Shown here in pieces: positions 40,931-51,529 of a stretch of DNA of 64,000 nt; the stretch's first letter is position 1, and each line of letters begins with the position of its first letter. Source of the stretch: Agapetus fuscipes (Eukaryota > Arthropoda > Insecta > Trichoptera > Glossosomatidae); the NCBI GenBank assembly GCA_951799405.1, contig OX637340.1, positions 372,001 to 436,000 of the forward strand, given 5' to 3'. The notes beneath the pieces are model-generated. The model was not told the origin of the DNA. It did not search any database and saw nothing but the letters and a program-made list of their open reading frames with translations. A program made the translations under genes and the position numbers.

Positions 40931-41339
40931 GTGTAACAAAAAAGTGTAACAAACTTCCGATAGAACATGGCTACACAACCCGAGAAAAATTTTAAGATTG
41001 TGATTTAGAGATCGTTTGTTTTGTTTTACGTTAAAAAAATATGTGCTATTTTACGCGTAAGAGATATAATCTTTCACTTGAGAGATATAATCTTTCTGTC
41101 GAGTGACTTAATTTGATCAGAAAAGGATATTGATGTCATTGATAGAAGTAATGATATCAAATATCAATGTGGAAATAACAGAAAAATTCTCGTAACAGGG
41201 AAGAAAGGATATAATCGAAAAATTACATTTCCTGAAGATTTACAGAATATTATCGTATTAGCATTTCACAACCAATTCCATACGATCTCACAATTATGTA
41301 GTTTCAGTAAAATCAATTTATTTACTTAAAAATCTTAAT
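40931..41339. other. AT-rich stretch without a recognisable gene
   Basis: AGAGATATAATCTTTC occurs twice near 41060-41095. Nothing else is seen. Confidence 0.35.
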
Positions 41340-41420
41340 GTTTTTTTTCGTCATGCCATTCCTTCTTAACTTGTTGGGAATGCCTTCCGCCACATAAAAA
41401 ATATAGTTTTGAAAGATCTT
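41340..41420 (+). repeat. Dispersed repeat D, copy 3 (short)
   Basis: TTCGTCATGCCATTCCTTCT, GGGAATGCCTTCCGCCACAT and AAAAAATATAGTTTTG align with the middle of copies at 8405 and 15340. Confidence 0.45.
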
Positions 41421-42839
41421 TCTGGCTTATTGAAACTCTATAGAGTTCATTGCCGCATGTTTCAGACTGTGTGTGAATTTAGACATACAAACTTTTATCT
41501 GCTGCTACACACACATTCTAACCTTGATCCCTCGACAAAATTTTCCGACGTAATAAAAAGTCAACGATTCAGCTTTCGTATGAGAGATCAAAACAACGGT
41601 GGCAGAGGTTATTCAGTAGACTAGGGATGTAGAGACGAGCAGGGAAGATGCATTTTGTCTTGGGAGTGCAGTCGAACTGCGCACTGTTTAAGTGTCTTCG
41701 GCTTTGTGAAGGATTTACTTGGCCAAAGTTGAGTTTACCACCCGGCGTATGGCCGACGAGCAAATATTCATTTATTTAAATAAACGCTCTGTAAAACGTA
41801 TATTCGGTAAAATAAGTCAGTAGAAATTGTATTCAATTGAAAAACAAATTGCTGAAATATAAAATTATTGTATTAAATTCTTACAGTAAGGCCCGGTATT
41901 GTCAACGTTAGCATAGCGACTTTATACTAAATTAAAAGGAAGCACTTATGGCAATCGTGTGGGTACTCTTTTTTAATTAAATGCAAGTCACATACGCTAA
42001 CTATGAAAATAGCGAGCATAAGAGTGATTTGAATTTCAGTGCTAAATGGTAAAGGAAGTAAAGATGAATCAACAATAATCTCTTATGTACATATTATCAC
42101 TTATGAAGTCAAAAACTTTTCCACGGACATTCTAATAGAAAGAGTAAATAAGATTTAAGTTAATATGCCCAGCAATATGTATATATGCTTTCTTTTGTTC
42201 TGTTCTAAGCATTTTTTGTTCCCTCATTCTCGTCATTTTTCCCTACCCAACGCAATCCTTTTGAATTCCTCGAAAAATGAACATCACGAATCAAGATTGG
42301 CTCATTTTGCTGCTTAAAAGGACGCCACCCTGTGATAGTTCTCCGTTTTTCCACATCCAAGAAGGTTCTTCCGCCTTTTACTTCTCCAGGACAATAGGGT
42401 CCCCAGCTATCCAACATTTGACTTTTTTTAATTTTTCCATATTTTCAACTGAATATTTAGAAGATCATAAACAGGTATGTTATATATGAGAAGTATAAAA
42501 AAATATAAGAAAAAAAAACATTCAAATACAGTATCTATAATTGCTCGAATCCTGTTACAACATACACGTATTATATTTTTAAGAAGGGTTGAATTTTTAT
42601 TCATTCACATTTTAATAGCGCAATATGGAAACATTTTTGCGAAACACAAAAGCCTTTTTAAACAACGCACATCTCCGCTTTAATCTACCGGGCTATTAGG
42701 CAACATAATAACTTGATAAAAATTCTGGCACAAGATCAGATCCCAGATTTTGGGAATTTCCCCGGAGTAATTTGGCCCGATATAAAAATATTCAAATGGT
42801 GTATCTTGTTTTCGGCTGCAAAGACCTGATATGTACTCC
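41421..42839. other. AT-rich stretch without a recognisable gene
   Basis: Short overlapping frames show no recognisable family features. Confidence 0.35.
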
Positions 42840-42950
42840 AAGTATAAAACACAACCATTTCGTTTCAACCAAAAAATGTACAGAAATTAAAACGTTCACT
42901 ACGATCGCTGTTTTCGTTTCTGTATATATTTTTTGTTTTTGAACATGCAT
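42840..42950 (-). repeat. Dispersed hairpin-family copy, inverted
   Basis: CAAGTATAAAACACAACCAT is the reverse complement of the family's second half. It is followed by the hairpin ACAGAAATTAAAAC ... GTTTTCGTTTCTGT (about 42881-42924), whose arms pair over most of their length. Confidence 0.65.
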
Positions 42951-43202
42951 TGAGATTTATACTAGAGGTTGTGCCCCCAATAAGCTAGCAGAGTCGCAGA
43001 CAGATAAGTTATCCCGATACTAGCGAAGCCCTAACGACCGTATGGGGATCTGGTCCCTCGGGAACAGGGCAAAGCGCCAAAACTGGGATATTTTCAGGGA
43101 TAGGTAAGCTACAAATTATTTCAGTGAGCTATTTGTTTGTTGCAACTGTATAATGTAGAAATACAAGAAAAATACACTTAACACTAAATACAATAAAAAA
43201 AT

Positions 43203-43510
43203 AATGTGATGAGATGGTTTGGGCATGTGGAAAGAATAAATGATGATAGACTGACAAAGTATGTATACAAAGAAAGTGTGAAAGGAAAAAAAAGGAAAGG
43301 GACGACGAGAAAAGTATGGAGTGATCAGATTGAGGAGATTGTGAAAGAATGGGATATACAAAGTGAGCGTAAAAGAAGAAAATGCATGAAAAAGGTGATG
43401 GATATGAATGAATTGAAAGAGGTATGTAAGGATAAGAAAAAATGGAGGCAGCTCTGCAGAGGCTCTTGCCACCCCTAGCGGAATGGCGACAGAGTTACAG
43501 TTACAGTTAC
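43203..43510 (+). mobile_element. LINE-B C-terminal coding fragment with 3' end
   Basis: The frame reads VMRWFGHVERINDDRLTKYV, GKKRKGTTRKVWSDQIEEIV, KEWDIQSERKRRKCMKKVMD and MNELKEVCKDKKKWRQLCRG, with a stop at 43476-43478. The W-F-G-H-V-E-R-x-N-D-D-R-L-x-K start is a common RTE-like LINE C-terminal signature. After the stop comes CTAGCGGAATGGCGACAGAG and three TTACAG units. The K-V-W-x-D-Q-I...C-M-K-K-V-M...K-E-V-C-K-D...K-K-W block aligns with LINE-A, although the 3' ends are unrelated. This is the best LINE-B copy; it is 5'-truncated. Confidence 0.85.
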
Positions 43511-43573
43511 TTGTTTTTAAAAATATTTTTAAGCACCTGATTAAATGTTTTTGTTTTTCAAAACAAACAAAAA

Positions 43574-43855
43574 TATCGACCGGTCCGTAGTCTAGTGGTT
43601 AACACTTTGGACTCCTGATTGGAAGGTAGTTTGTTCGAATCCCAGCGTAGCATGAAAAAATATTTCATGTTTCAAACATTATCTTCTCTGGGTTGAAAAA
43701 TTAATCTGTCTGTACCAAAGGAGCGGTCACCATGGGTCCATAGTACAATCCAGCCTTTTTTGAGCAACTAAGTCTTGCTTGAGAATTAGCGGGTTCTGCA
43801 GCGACGAACAAGCTCGCAGAGGGCTCTTAAGGTGTGATTCACACAAAAACAGCGG
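43574..43855 (+). mobile_element. SINE-B, most complete copy
   Basis: The head ACCGGTCCGTAGTCTAGTGG, GGACTCCTGATTGGAAGGTA and B box TTGTTCGAATCCCAGCG are followed by TCTTCTCTGGGTTGAAAAAT, AATCCAGCCTTTTTTGAGCA, CAAGCTCGCAGAGGGCTCTT and the 3' end GATTCACACAAAAAC. Polymerase III boxes are present, but acceptor-stem pairing is not. A target duplication could not be defined. Confidence 0.85.
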
Positions 43856-43974
43856 ACATAAAATAAATCACACAAATATTTATTTAAAAAACACAAATAC
43901 CTTTTGTACATGTTTGATGCGTTAAAACCAAAACCTTGACAATGAAATAATAATAATAAAAATACTGGCGACAA

Positions 43975-44210
43975 TCATCTCTTGTTCTTGTATTAAACCG
44001 CCATTCCGCTAGAGGTGACCAGTTATTCGATAGATATGTTTTCACTTTATGCTAACCTTGTATTCATCTCTTTGTCGTTCTTATCTTTTCCATATGCATC
44101 TGTTTTTTTATCACTCTGCAGATTTATATCATTAGCGACCTGGCTAATTTTATCAATCTATTCTTTCCTCGGTCTTCCCCTTCCACGCTAGCCTTTGACA
44201 TTTCCTTTGT
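43975..44210 (-). mobile_element. LINE-B C-terminal fragment and 3' end
   Basis: The minus strand contains RGRPRKEWIDKISQVAND, followed by a decayed Lys-rich stretch and CCTCTAGCGGAATGGCGG with a short ATACAAGAACAAG tail. It retains the GRGRPRK motif that the better copy at 43203 has lost. Confidence 0.75.
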
Positions 44211-44361
44211 TCACTCATATTGTCAGTAGTTCATTATTTTTAGGTGCCCAATACTTTTACTCTCATAGTCTCGTTTTTACTGATTTCGGTGTTTGTATCA
44301 CTATTTAAAAGATACGAGTATATATGAATATTGAATATTTGCGGCACCCTTTTATCTTAGG

Positions 44362-44548
44362 GATCTAATCTAATCTAAGTTGCAAAGATATGATACATTG
44401 GAGATTCACCTTAGATGCATTCCCACAACCAGATACGTTAAGTTTCGCGCTTGCACATGCCTCATGTGAAAACCAAATCTCAAATAGACAGACACCCTGC
44501 AACTCTTGCCGTCCTTCTCTGAAACAGTGGTGACATTGGCAAAGTGAA
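44362..44548 (-). mobile_element. LINE-A 3' UTR and (TTAGA)n tail
   Basis: GATCTAATCTAATCTAAGTT, GATTCACCTTAGATGCATTC, ACACCCTGCAACTCTTGCCG and GGTGACATTGGCAAAGTGAA. It is truncated there. Confidence 0.8.
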
Positions 44549-44954
44549 ATTGAAATAAAATAAAATACACTATTAATTCCTATTTTTTTCAACCAAAAAA
44601 ATATAAGTGGTCTTATATTTTGAAAAACACAAAAGAGTTAATATCTAACAAGCTTATCTCCGTCAAAAAAAAAATGTAAGCTCTTTTTCCCTTTGAAAAT
44701 TTAAATTAATGATAAAAAAAATTTAGACTCCTTTTTTATGTAATTTTATTTTTGGAGCGGATTCGTTTAATAGGAGCATCGTTAAAAAACTTACAGACGG
44801 AAAAATAATCAAAAACAAAATATTTCCAGGAGAGAAAGAGAGAGAGAAAGAGCAAAGCAAGAAAGCCACAGAAAAAAGGTATTTCCATAGAAGAGGACGG
44901 GCATTACAAGATAAAATTAAAATGGTTCAAAAGCATGAACTGTCCCTCGAGTAC
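44549..44954. other. AT-rich stretch with a purine tract
   Basis: A GAGA-rich tract (GGAGAGAAAGAGAGAGAGAA) lies at 44830-44865. No gene is recognised. Confidence 0.4.
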
Positions 44955-45215
44955 AAAATTCTGCGTTTAACCCAACCACAGCGTTTAAATTAAAATATAC
45001 TGAAGCTAAAACACAACCCCTACGTACGTTATAGTTACATTAACCTTTTTGGGAAACGATATAGATATATCTGAACGAAAGCATTAGAGTATACACTATT
45101 GCGTAAATACTCAACGATGGCGTCAACAGAAAAAAAATGTATGAAAATTTAAACACTTCCTAGCAGCGTTGTTTTATCTTCGTTAGATTTTTCTGTTTAC
45201 GCGATGGTTGAGTTT
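44955..45215. repeat. Two decayed hairpin-family copies
   Basis: At 44960-45010 TGCGTTTAACCCAACCACAG is an inverted second half. At 45138-45212 TATGAAAATTTAAACACTTC, GCAGCGTTGTTTTATCTTC and ACGCGATGGTTGAGTTTTGC are a plus-orientation copy with a weak hairpin. Confidence 0.45.
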
Positions 45216-45499
45216 TGCTTGGAAATGGTGGACAGGAGAGAAAAAGAAACGGTTTGGCTTTGGATGGTATTACGGCGGTCGGAGCCGCTTAATTTTTATT
45301 CTCCCTTTTGCCGCTCGTCCTTCTTGTCGTAGTAGTCATTCCGAAATGTAATGAATGCGCGGGAATCTACGGTAACTACGGTCATGCCGAGAGAACGAAC
45401 CGAACCGAGACTATGGAGAGATCAAAGCGATTTGAAAAAATAACGCCTGCTTTATCTTGATTCAGATCTTCCGATCTGTGAATCACGAAAAAAACTTCG

Positions 45500-45810
45500 T
45501 ATAGACGCATAGATCCTTCGATGAGGACGTCCAGATATCTTTACACCTTTAAGGATGTCTTATAACTTGGTGTTGACCAATTGGCCTATTATTAGCATGT
45601 ACGAGTCTTTCAAGACTCATACTGGAGACATGTTCTCTCCAAAATTGCCTCCTGGATCAGCTTCATTTCACTATGTCTTTTATGTCACAGGCTTTTAGTA
45701 TATGCTCATCGCAGATTCAATCTCAATGTTCTGTCTGTGATCATTCTTAGAACTCTCATTTAGGATGTTCTGAGTAGTCTTTTAGATGTTTTTGTTCTTA
45801 AAAGAATCAC
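45500..45810 (-). mobile_element. LINE-D C-terminal fragment
   Basis: The minus strand reads QFWREHVSSMSLERLVHANN, RPIGQHQVIRHP, a stop and RCKDIWTSSSKDL. It aligns with the interrupted copy at 22615-22930. The preceding 45216-45499 is moderately GC-rich and unassigned. Confidence 0.55.
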
Positions 45811-45974
45811 TCTGTTGCTTGTTGCACAAACATATGATGAACGATTCTAACCTTCGCAAATAAGTCTTCGCCTTTTTTCAGTTTGACCTCAATGTGCAAT
45901 AGTGCCTTTTGCAATCAACCATTCACATATGAAAGGATTCCGAACTCTTTTTTTTAATACAGGAAACATACTGT

Positions 45975-46190
45975 AAATGTCACATTTTTAAGAGGAAAAC
46001 ATAACTGATGACACCTTATTAGACATAGCACCTTTCTTAGCAAGATCATTGTAAGAAAAATCTTTGAAAGACGAACAAGAGGTCGCCCAAGAACATTCAG
46101 GATTTGAAGCAGCTTGTGGATGACTCGTACTTTAGGCAATTCAAAAGGATGCCAACCGACAGAGTCAGCTTGCTGGCATAATTAGTCAAT
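45975..46190 (+). mobile_element. LINE-F C-terminal fragment
   Basis: The plus strand encodes LIRHSTFLSKIIVRKIFERR, TRGRPRTFRI, a stop and, in a shifted frame, KQLVDDSYFRQFKRMPTDRV. This follows the R-H-x-T-F-L...I-F-E-G-x...G-R-P-R...S-Y-x-x-x-K-R-M-x-x-D-R layout of RTE-like LINE C-termini. A minus-orientation copy lies at 50030-50345. Confidence 0.65.
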
Positions 46191-46691
46191 GCCTTTAGAT
46201 TTTAGACGATGATAAAAGAAAACTGAGTAAAAACGAATAAAAATTTAAGCTCGCACTAAACGCTGTGCGATCTTGTCGTAGACGCTCTCAGGGAATGCCG
46301 GTATTCGGCAGACCTGGGTACGCTAGACCACGCAGCTGTCCAGTCGCGTTACCGATTCCCCATTTAGCCGATCCCCGACCCGATCAGGTGCGCTGATAAT
46401 AATGAATAATTTATTATTGAAGCCGGCTTCCTAATTAATATTGACGAAACGGTCAGACTCCCCGAAAATGATCGTCCTGAAAGGATCCATTCCGTAAATT
46501 TCATCATCTAAATTTACAACAGAGGCATGATGCGGTCTGCTAAATGACCCGATGGGATAAATAACTACACGCTTAACGCAGTTTAGAAATGTTAGTAACT
46601 ACGGCGTATTACGGTAGCCTACCTCATGTATGTAAATTATTAAATTACTTAAACCTGTTTATTTAAAGTAACGGTAGCTGTAATAATTTTG
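46191..46691. other. Unassigned GC-richer island
   Basis: From about 46255 to 46560 the sequence is GC-richer and complex, without coding signature. It contains clustered homeodomain-type sites (AATAATTTATTATT, CTAATTAATATT). It could be a conserved non-coding element. No repeat partner was noticed in the window. Confidence 0.35.
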
Positions 46692-46945
46692 TCAGTATTT
46701 GTATTTGTACTTGTATCCAGCTGCCATTCCGCTAGGCGTGGCCAAACACTCTGCAGGAGTGTCTCCACTTTATTTTGTCCTTGCACACTCTTTAACCTCT
46801 TCAACATTCGTCATTCTCTTCTCTTTTTCTCACTTTGCAGATTTCAGTCATTTCCAATCTCACTTATTGATCGCAAAACATTGATCAATTCTTTTTTTTG
46901 GTATACCTCTTCCACGCCTCCCCTTCCAACAATAATATACTAGAT
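46692..46945 (-). mobile_element. LINE-B C-terminal fragment and 3' end
   Basis: On the minus strand: GGAGGCGTGGAAGAGGTATA, AAAGAGTGTGCAAGGACAAA, CACGCCTAGCGGAATGGCAG and a GGATACAAGTACAAATACAA tail. The tail unit differs from the TTACAG of 43203, showing tail variation within the family. Confidence 0.7.
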
Positions 46946-46949
46946 TTTG

Positions 46950-47100
46950 TACGGTTTGTGTATTCACACAGTGAAAATTCATTTTATTTAAAATAAAATT
47001 ATTTTTTCTTAAACGTAGTTTAATTTTCACAATAATATTTTATATCTCGAGCACTTTCGACCTTCAATACTCAGGTCACATACTCAGGTGACATACTTTC
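46950..47100. repeat. Relative of the 60911-61427 palindromic element
   Basis: GTTTGTGTATTCACACAGTG then AAAATTCATTTT is the reverse complement of 61390-61425, and CTCGAGCACTTTCGAC at 47048 matches the inner motif CTCGAGTACTTTCGAC. ATACTCAGGTCAC / ATACTCAGGTGAC forms a 13-bp tandem pair at 47068-47093. The opposite arm is not seen. Confidence 0.5.
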
Positions 47101-47944
47101 TTATTTTCATAATTTCATTTTAAATAATATACTCGTACTAAATTGTTTATATTGACAATTGACCAAATCATTAATATTTATTTCATGGTTTTGTTGTAAA
47201 TGAGTGACAAGATATATTTTTTTCTTCTCCTCATAGATCTTGTGTAGTTGATCTTAAAATAATATCAATGCTCCAAAGGTATATTCACGTTTGAAGTTCA
47301 CTTCCCTGCACTTTACAGAATCATCATACCAACATTTAAGTTAAGAAATAATTTAATTTCTTAATTATAAATTGGACTTTTGGAAACCAGTTTTGAATCA
47401 AAACATTGAACTCTCACTAAAGTAAGAACTATTGATTGGGGTGCAGTTAAAACAGGTTCACCTCGATTCTGATTCTTGCTTCAATGGAGTGCACGCCCCT
47501 GGTAGGTAGATCCTAAGTTCGCACATGTGAGTCCTTAAAAGCATTTAGGTGAAGATTCAACAGCCATTACATAATACCCACGGAGGGCGGGAAGAAAAAA
47601 ACAAATTGAGCAACTGCCGAGTATTCCACGATATAAAGGACTCTCTTAAGAGAAAATCCTAGAAAATCCAATCAATGCCGTGGACCATGAAAGCGTCCCC
47701 GGGCATTAGGTGTCATTTCACCCTTCAGAAAACAATTACCCCCTCCCCTGTGGTAGGGCGGGGGGAGGGGGCGGGAGAATCTCGCATGTGGGACGACATG
47801 TATGATACCAGAGGCGCGTCTACCGTAGCAGCTTAAAAACTTTGCATTCTCAATATCGAAACATAAAACATAAAAAATCCTGGCTGAAATGCATATCCTG
47901 ATTTTTCCTAGATTTTATTTTATGGTCATTTAGATTATTATCTA
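47101..47944. other. Unassigned stretch with a G/C-run
   Basis: ACCCCCTCCCCTGTGGTAGG then GCGGGGGGAGGGGGCGGGAG at about 47738-47778 forms a partly self-complementary, quadruplex-prone block. Otherwise no gene is seen. Confidence 0.4.
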
Positions 47945-48349
47945 TTACCGTGACATCCCTGCTGATGAATAATAAAATGTTAATTTATAAGCCACCTTAT
48001 CGTAACCCTTGGTCATCCTAAGGGCGCCGGTTGTGGAGGTGGGAACCATGAATGGGTTTCTCCTCGGGATCTCAAACAGGTTGCAGCTGGTTTTCGTAGA
48101 TCTCAGCATCAGCTGATTCTTACTGGTGTGATGAGCTCTCTGATGTATTAATTCTAGAGCTTCTACATAGAAAGCTTTATGCACCAACACACACAACTTG
48201 AATTTGATGCTCTCGGGTACGCGGAGCCAGTGAAGCCTCTGCAGGTGCAGTGAATGCTGCAGAACTAGGAGGAGTTGTCTTAACCTCACAGCCGCATACT
48301 GTGGCCTGTAAAGTTGTTTCATTGATTTTTTTGAAGCCTCTGACGACAC
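47945..48349 (-). mobile_element. LINE-G fragment (CR1/L2-like), C-terminal region
   Basis: A 134-codon frame contains YAAVRLRQLLLVLQHSLHLQ, RLHWLRVPESIKFKLCVLVH and KAFYVEALELIHQ, then MLRSTKTSCNLFEIPRRN. The R-L-H-W-L-P-V-x-x-R-I-x-F-K-L-x-V-L-V-x-K-A/C-L-H-G-L-A-P-x-Y-L block is a hallmark of the region C-terminal to the reverse transcriptase in CR1/L2-type LINEs. The invariant-looking Pro after L is Arg here. The catalytic domain is missing; this is an isolated fragment. Confidence 0.8.
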
Positions 48350-48819
48350 CCTACTATCGGAAAAATCAATGAACTATGTGTTTACGTGTGTTTGAGAGAC
48401 TAATTTGGGTAATACACAAGTCGGTTGAAAAAATGTGGATACGAGCTCCACACGTAAGGTTACTAAAAAATAACCTTTACGAATACATTAGCATTAAATT
48501 AATGATTTTTTTGTTTTTAACTTGTCGTTTCATCTCCTGTATTTCATTTACAGATACGTAGGTACATGTTCTACCCAATAACTCACCACAACAGTTCATT
48601 TAGTCATTGCCTTCAATCGTTCCACTTCTTTTTTTCTACAACAATATTTAAGCATGCCTCCTGCAAACATCCTAAGCACGCTCCCGCATGTATGATATAA
48701 TAACACACATTACCCAAGACGGGGCTAGCATGATAATAATGGCGCCTGCCGCTCTAATCCCAACTAATTCAGAGATTTCCTACATCGTAAATATCAGAAG
48801 AACGCCGCGCCGCTACCAA
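48350..48819. other. Unassigned stretch
   Basis: No gene is recognised upstream of the promoter-like site. Confidence 0.3.
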
Positions 48820-48848
48820 CACGTGACGTCACACCCGGGCTATATAAA
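48820..48848 (+). promoter_or_regulatory. Promoter-like cluster: E-box, CRE and TATA box
   Basis: CACGTG (48820-48825) overlaps a palindromic CRE, TGACGTCA (48824-48831). TATATAAA follows at 48841-48848, with CCCGGG between. The spacing suits activator sites next to a core promoter with transcription to the right, starting near 48870. No recognisable coding exon follows within the next kilobase, so the target is unknown and a chance cluster remains possible. Confidence 0.35.
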
Positions 48849-50029
48849 TTATTACGGCACCTCCAACTGGGTGACACAGATAACCTGATTTCCACACATT
48901 CTCCTTAGAAATGATCCCATCTGATACTAATAAGTAGGGCACGGTATGCTGCGTTACAAGAATCTGTATGAAACAAGAATAACTGAATAAGAAGAAAAGC
49001 TAATGAATTCATCAATGACAGAAAATGTCAACCTTTCAATTGATATGAGTCGGAATTGTTACGCAGAAACGGTCTAACTTACCTTAACTTCCATTGATTT
49101 GGATCCTATAACTTGAATTATGGTACGCGGATTTTTTATTGGCTTTCAAGGTCAAGGACTCAAATTTCGAAATTTTGAATATTATGGGCTTTAGAAATAT
49201 TATTAATCCATCAGATTTAGGGTATTATATTATAACAATTAGACCTGGGCTTCAGATCGTGGTTTGTCTTAATTTATACCATTAGATGTTACTAGACGCA
49301 TTCAAAAGTAAAAAAACGTAAATCGGAAGTAAAATAAAACGTGAGATAAATTATACCAAACGAGCATCAGAATGCGAAAAAGTAGCTGAAACTCCTTACT
49401 TTATTGAGCTATGATTGTCATAACATGTTCGTAAAATTATTTCAGTACTTTATTTGCAAAAAAATATGGTAAACATGTAAACTACAATGATAGTATCTTC
49501 CTTATGGGGTAGTGGAATATAGTGCAGGGGCGAAAAGCTTCTCTTTGTTAACCGTTTTGCGTGTGACAGATTTATATGTAAATGCCTACATAACTTCGCC
49601 GGTTCGTATTATTCGTAGACGCGCAGTAAGACAATGGGGAGATAATAACACCAGATACTCCCACAGCCCCTATACAACCCGCACCACCCAGCCTGCCTTG
49701 ACAACGCACAGTCCGCGTGCGGTACACGATCATTATATTGTTTTAGATGGGAAAAACAGAGAGAAATGTAGTCGCACTCCCCGTACATACATTTAATTAT
49801 TTAATCGTGTGTGAGATATAAATTTGGGGTTTTTGTCGTACCTTACAAGGCAATCAGCAAAATACATATTGTGGATAAAACCATTATATCAAATACTGTC
49901 CAGCACAAAGTTTGAGGAGTTTTCCACTAGAAGACGCCCATCTGGCTTTGAAAATGTGAGAGTGGATGAAAAGCCAATTACTACCTTCGTCATATAACAG
50001 CCTAGAACACCTTATATTTTCTAGATCCA
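48849..50029. other. Unassigned stretch
   Basis: A 94-codon frame at 49512-49796 has no recognisable motif. Nothing else is seen. Confidence 0.3.
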
Positions 50030-50345
50030 AAAGCAGATCGAAGTTAATACTTTTGTTGAGAAATCATTATCACGATATTTTGAAAAGCAATGTTTTTGTG
50101 TCTGCCATCTATTGTGTGTTGTACTCTTGAGATTCTTGAATTTGATCTGAGACAAATATGAGCCGCTTACAATCCTGGAAGTATGAAGTACTTCGACAAG
50201 CTTTTGTCCGTCTTCCAAAGATGTTGCTAAGAAAGGTACTCGCACTATGTCTAATCAAGCGTTCCATTAGTTTTTGTTGTCCTCATCAAAATGTAGCATA
50301 TGCTCTCTCCTTTCTTTTATTTTCCGCAACACTTTTTCGTTGATT
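50030..50345 (-). mobile_element. LINE-F C-terminal fragment
   Basis: Homologous to 45975-46190 in reverse. TAGACATAGTGCGAGTACCT and TTTCTTAGCAACATCTTTGG are followed by a segment reading CRSTSYFQDCKRLIFVSDQI-like. The frame is broken and the GRPR motif is lost. Confidence 0.5.
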
Positions 50346-50429
50346 TCCTTTCGAATCATGATGTATTTCGTGATGCTTGTCTGTCTTTATATAATTTGGA
50401 AATAAATAGGAGTTTAAAGGATTACACGG

Positions 50430-50690
50430 CTGGCTGTTGATACTGGAGAGTTGCTTTCCGGGATCTGTTGTCGTGATCTGTAGGAACTGAATCTTCTGGA
50501 CGTCCATGTCTGCAATGGTATTTTTCACCATGAAGGTGATGAGAGTGTCATCACAGTTTGATCAACGCATCACCTTAACGCCGTAGAAGCCCATCGCAAA
50601 CGTGGGCTCAACGTCCGGAAGCTCCAGCTCCAACAGGCCACGGCAGCAACTTCCCGGAAAGCAAGTCGCCAGTATCAAATGCAATAACAT
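50430..50690. mobile_element. Fold-back arrangement of two CTGAAGA-motif repeats
   Basis: The left half (GATACTGGAGAGTTGCTTTC ... CTTCTGGACGTCCATGTCTG) is the reverse complement of the right half (GTAGAAGCCCATCGCAAACG ... CTTCCCGGAAAGCAAGTCGC, CAGTATC). The inner edges GAAGGTGATG and GCATCACCTTA also pair. The whole 260 bases can fold into one hairpin with about 110-bp imperfect arms. The unit is the same repeat as 1605, 17608 and 19735, here in head-to-head configuration. Confidence 0.7.
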
Positions 50691-51010
50691 AACACGGTTT
50701 GTGTAGGTGCAATGCTTTGATATCAATTGGAAGTGTCAGGGTAGGTGTACGTGGTTTTCCGTAGCCTGGCTACAGTAATGAGTTTGTAGGCAGCGCCACC
50801 ACCCGCAGCGCTGTTTCAATTAACCCGGAAAACTCAAGACACCGGATGAACATACTCGGATGTGCGCTTAGGCGGAATCACTATTATTCAGGGTAAAAAG
50901 AGACCTGGCTTTACGAGGCTGGTATAACAAGAACACCTGCATAATATGGGTTCGCAAGGTTACACCATTTTTGTCTTGATTTGTTTTTTGTTTTCATTTT
51001 CAACGGTTCA
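50691..51010. other. Unassigned GC-richer stretch
   Basis: GGTTTTCCG (50751) and CGGAAAAC (50828) are inverted and about 80 bases apart, bracketing CCACCACCCGCAGCGC. This could be a small non-autonomous element; there is no further support. Confidence 0.3.
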
Positions 51011-51119
51011 CTTGAGGCATGTGCAAGCGCGAACTTGCACGTGTCTGGTTGTGAGAATGCATGTAATTTGAATCTCCAATGTAACACATGTTTGCAACTT
51101 AGATTAGATTAGATTAGAT
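51011..51119 (+). mobile_element. LINE-A tail fragment with (TTAGA)n
   Basis: CTTGAGGCATGTGCAAGCGC, CACGTGTCTGGTTGTGAGAA and GCAACTTAGATTAGATTAGA with four units. It is a near-twin of 33278-33376. Confidence 0.85.
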
Positions 51120-51319
51120 TTTTCCATGACGGACATAAAAATTAATGAAAAAAATTGACACGCATCTTAATGTATAGTTGAGAATGTGGAGATGAAAGGT
51201 TGTTGATCAAAAGAGATTGTATGTCTACAACACATTTTTAATTAGTATCTATTATTTATTTTTGTATTACTATTCTTACCACAAAAAATGACCTTGAAAA
51301 TATTTAAGGACATTTTTGT

Positions 51320-51525
51320 CTGTCTATAATTTAAGTTACAAAAATAATAAGGCTTATAATTTATGCATTTCCACAAGCAAACACGTGCAAATTTGAGCTT
51401 ATACATGCTGTGAGTGTTTTAACAAAATAAACCAAGAACAAAATCTTACAACTCCTGCCGCCTTTCCCTAAAACCAGGGTGGCATTGACTAAAGTAAAAG
51501 AATATTTTACAGAATGAATTCCCTG
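51320..51525 (-). mobile_element. LINE-A 3' UTR, old copy
   Basis: CTATAATTTAAGTTACAAAA, TTATGCATTTCCACAAGCAA, CTTACAACTCCTGCCGCCTT and AAAACCAGGGTGGCATTGAC. It lies immediately left of, and inverted relative to, the LINE-A' copy at 51530, so the two can pair. Confidence 0.65.
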
Positions 51526-51529
51526 TTTC

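Noticed and set aside
43578..43650. A functional tRNA gene at the SINE-B head.
   Set aside because: No acceptor pairing, and the same body follows in four copies.
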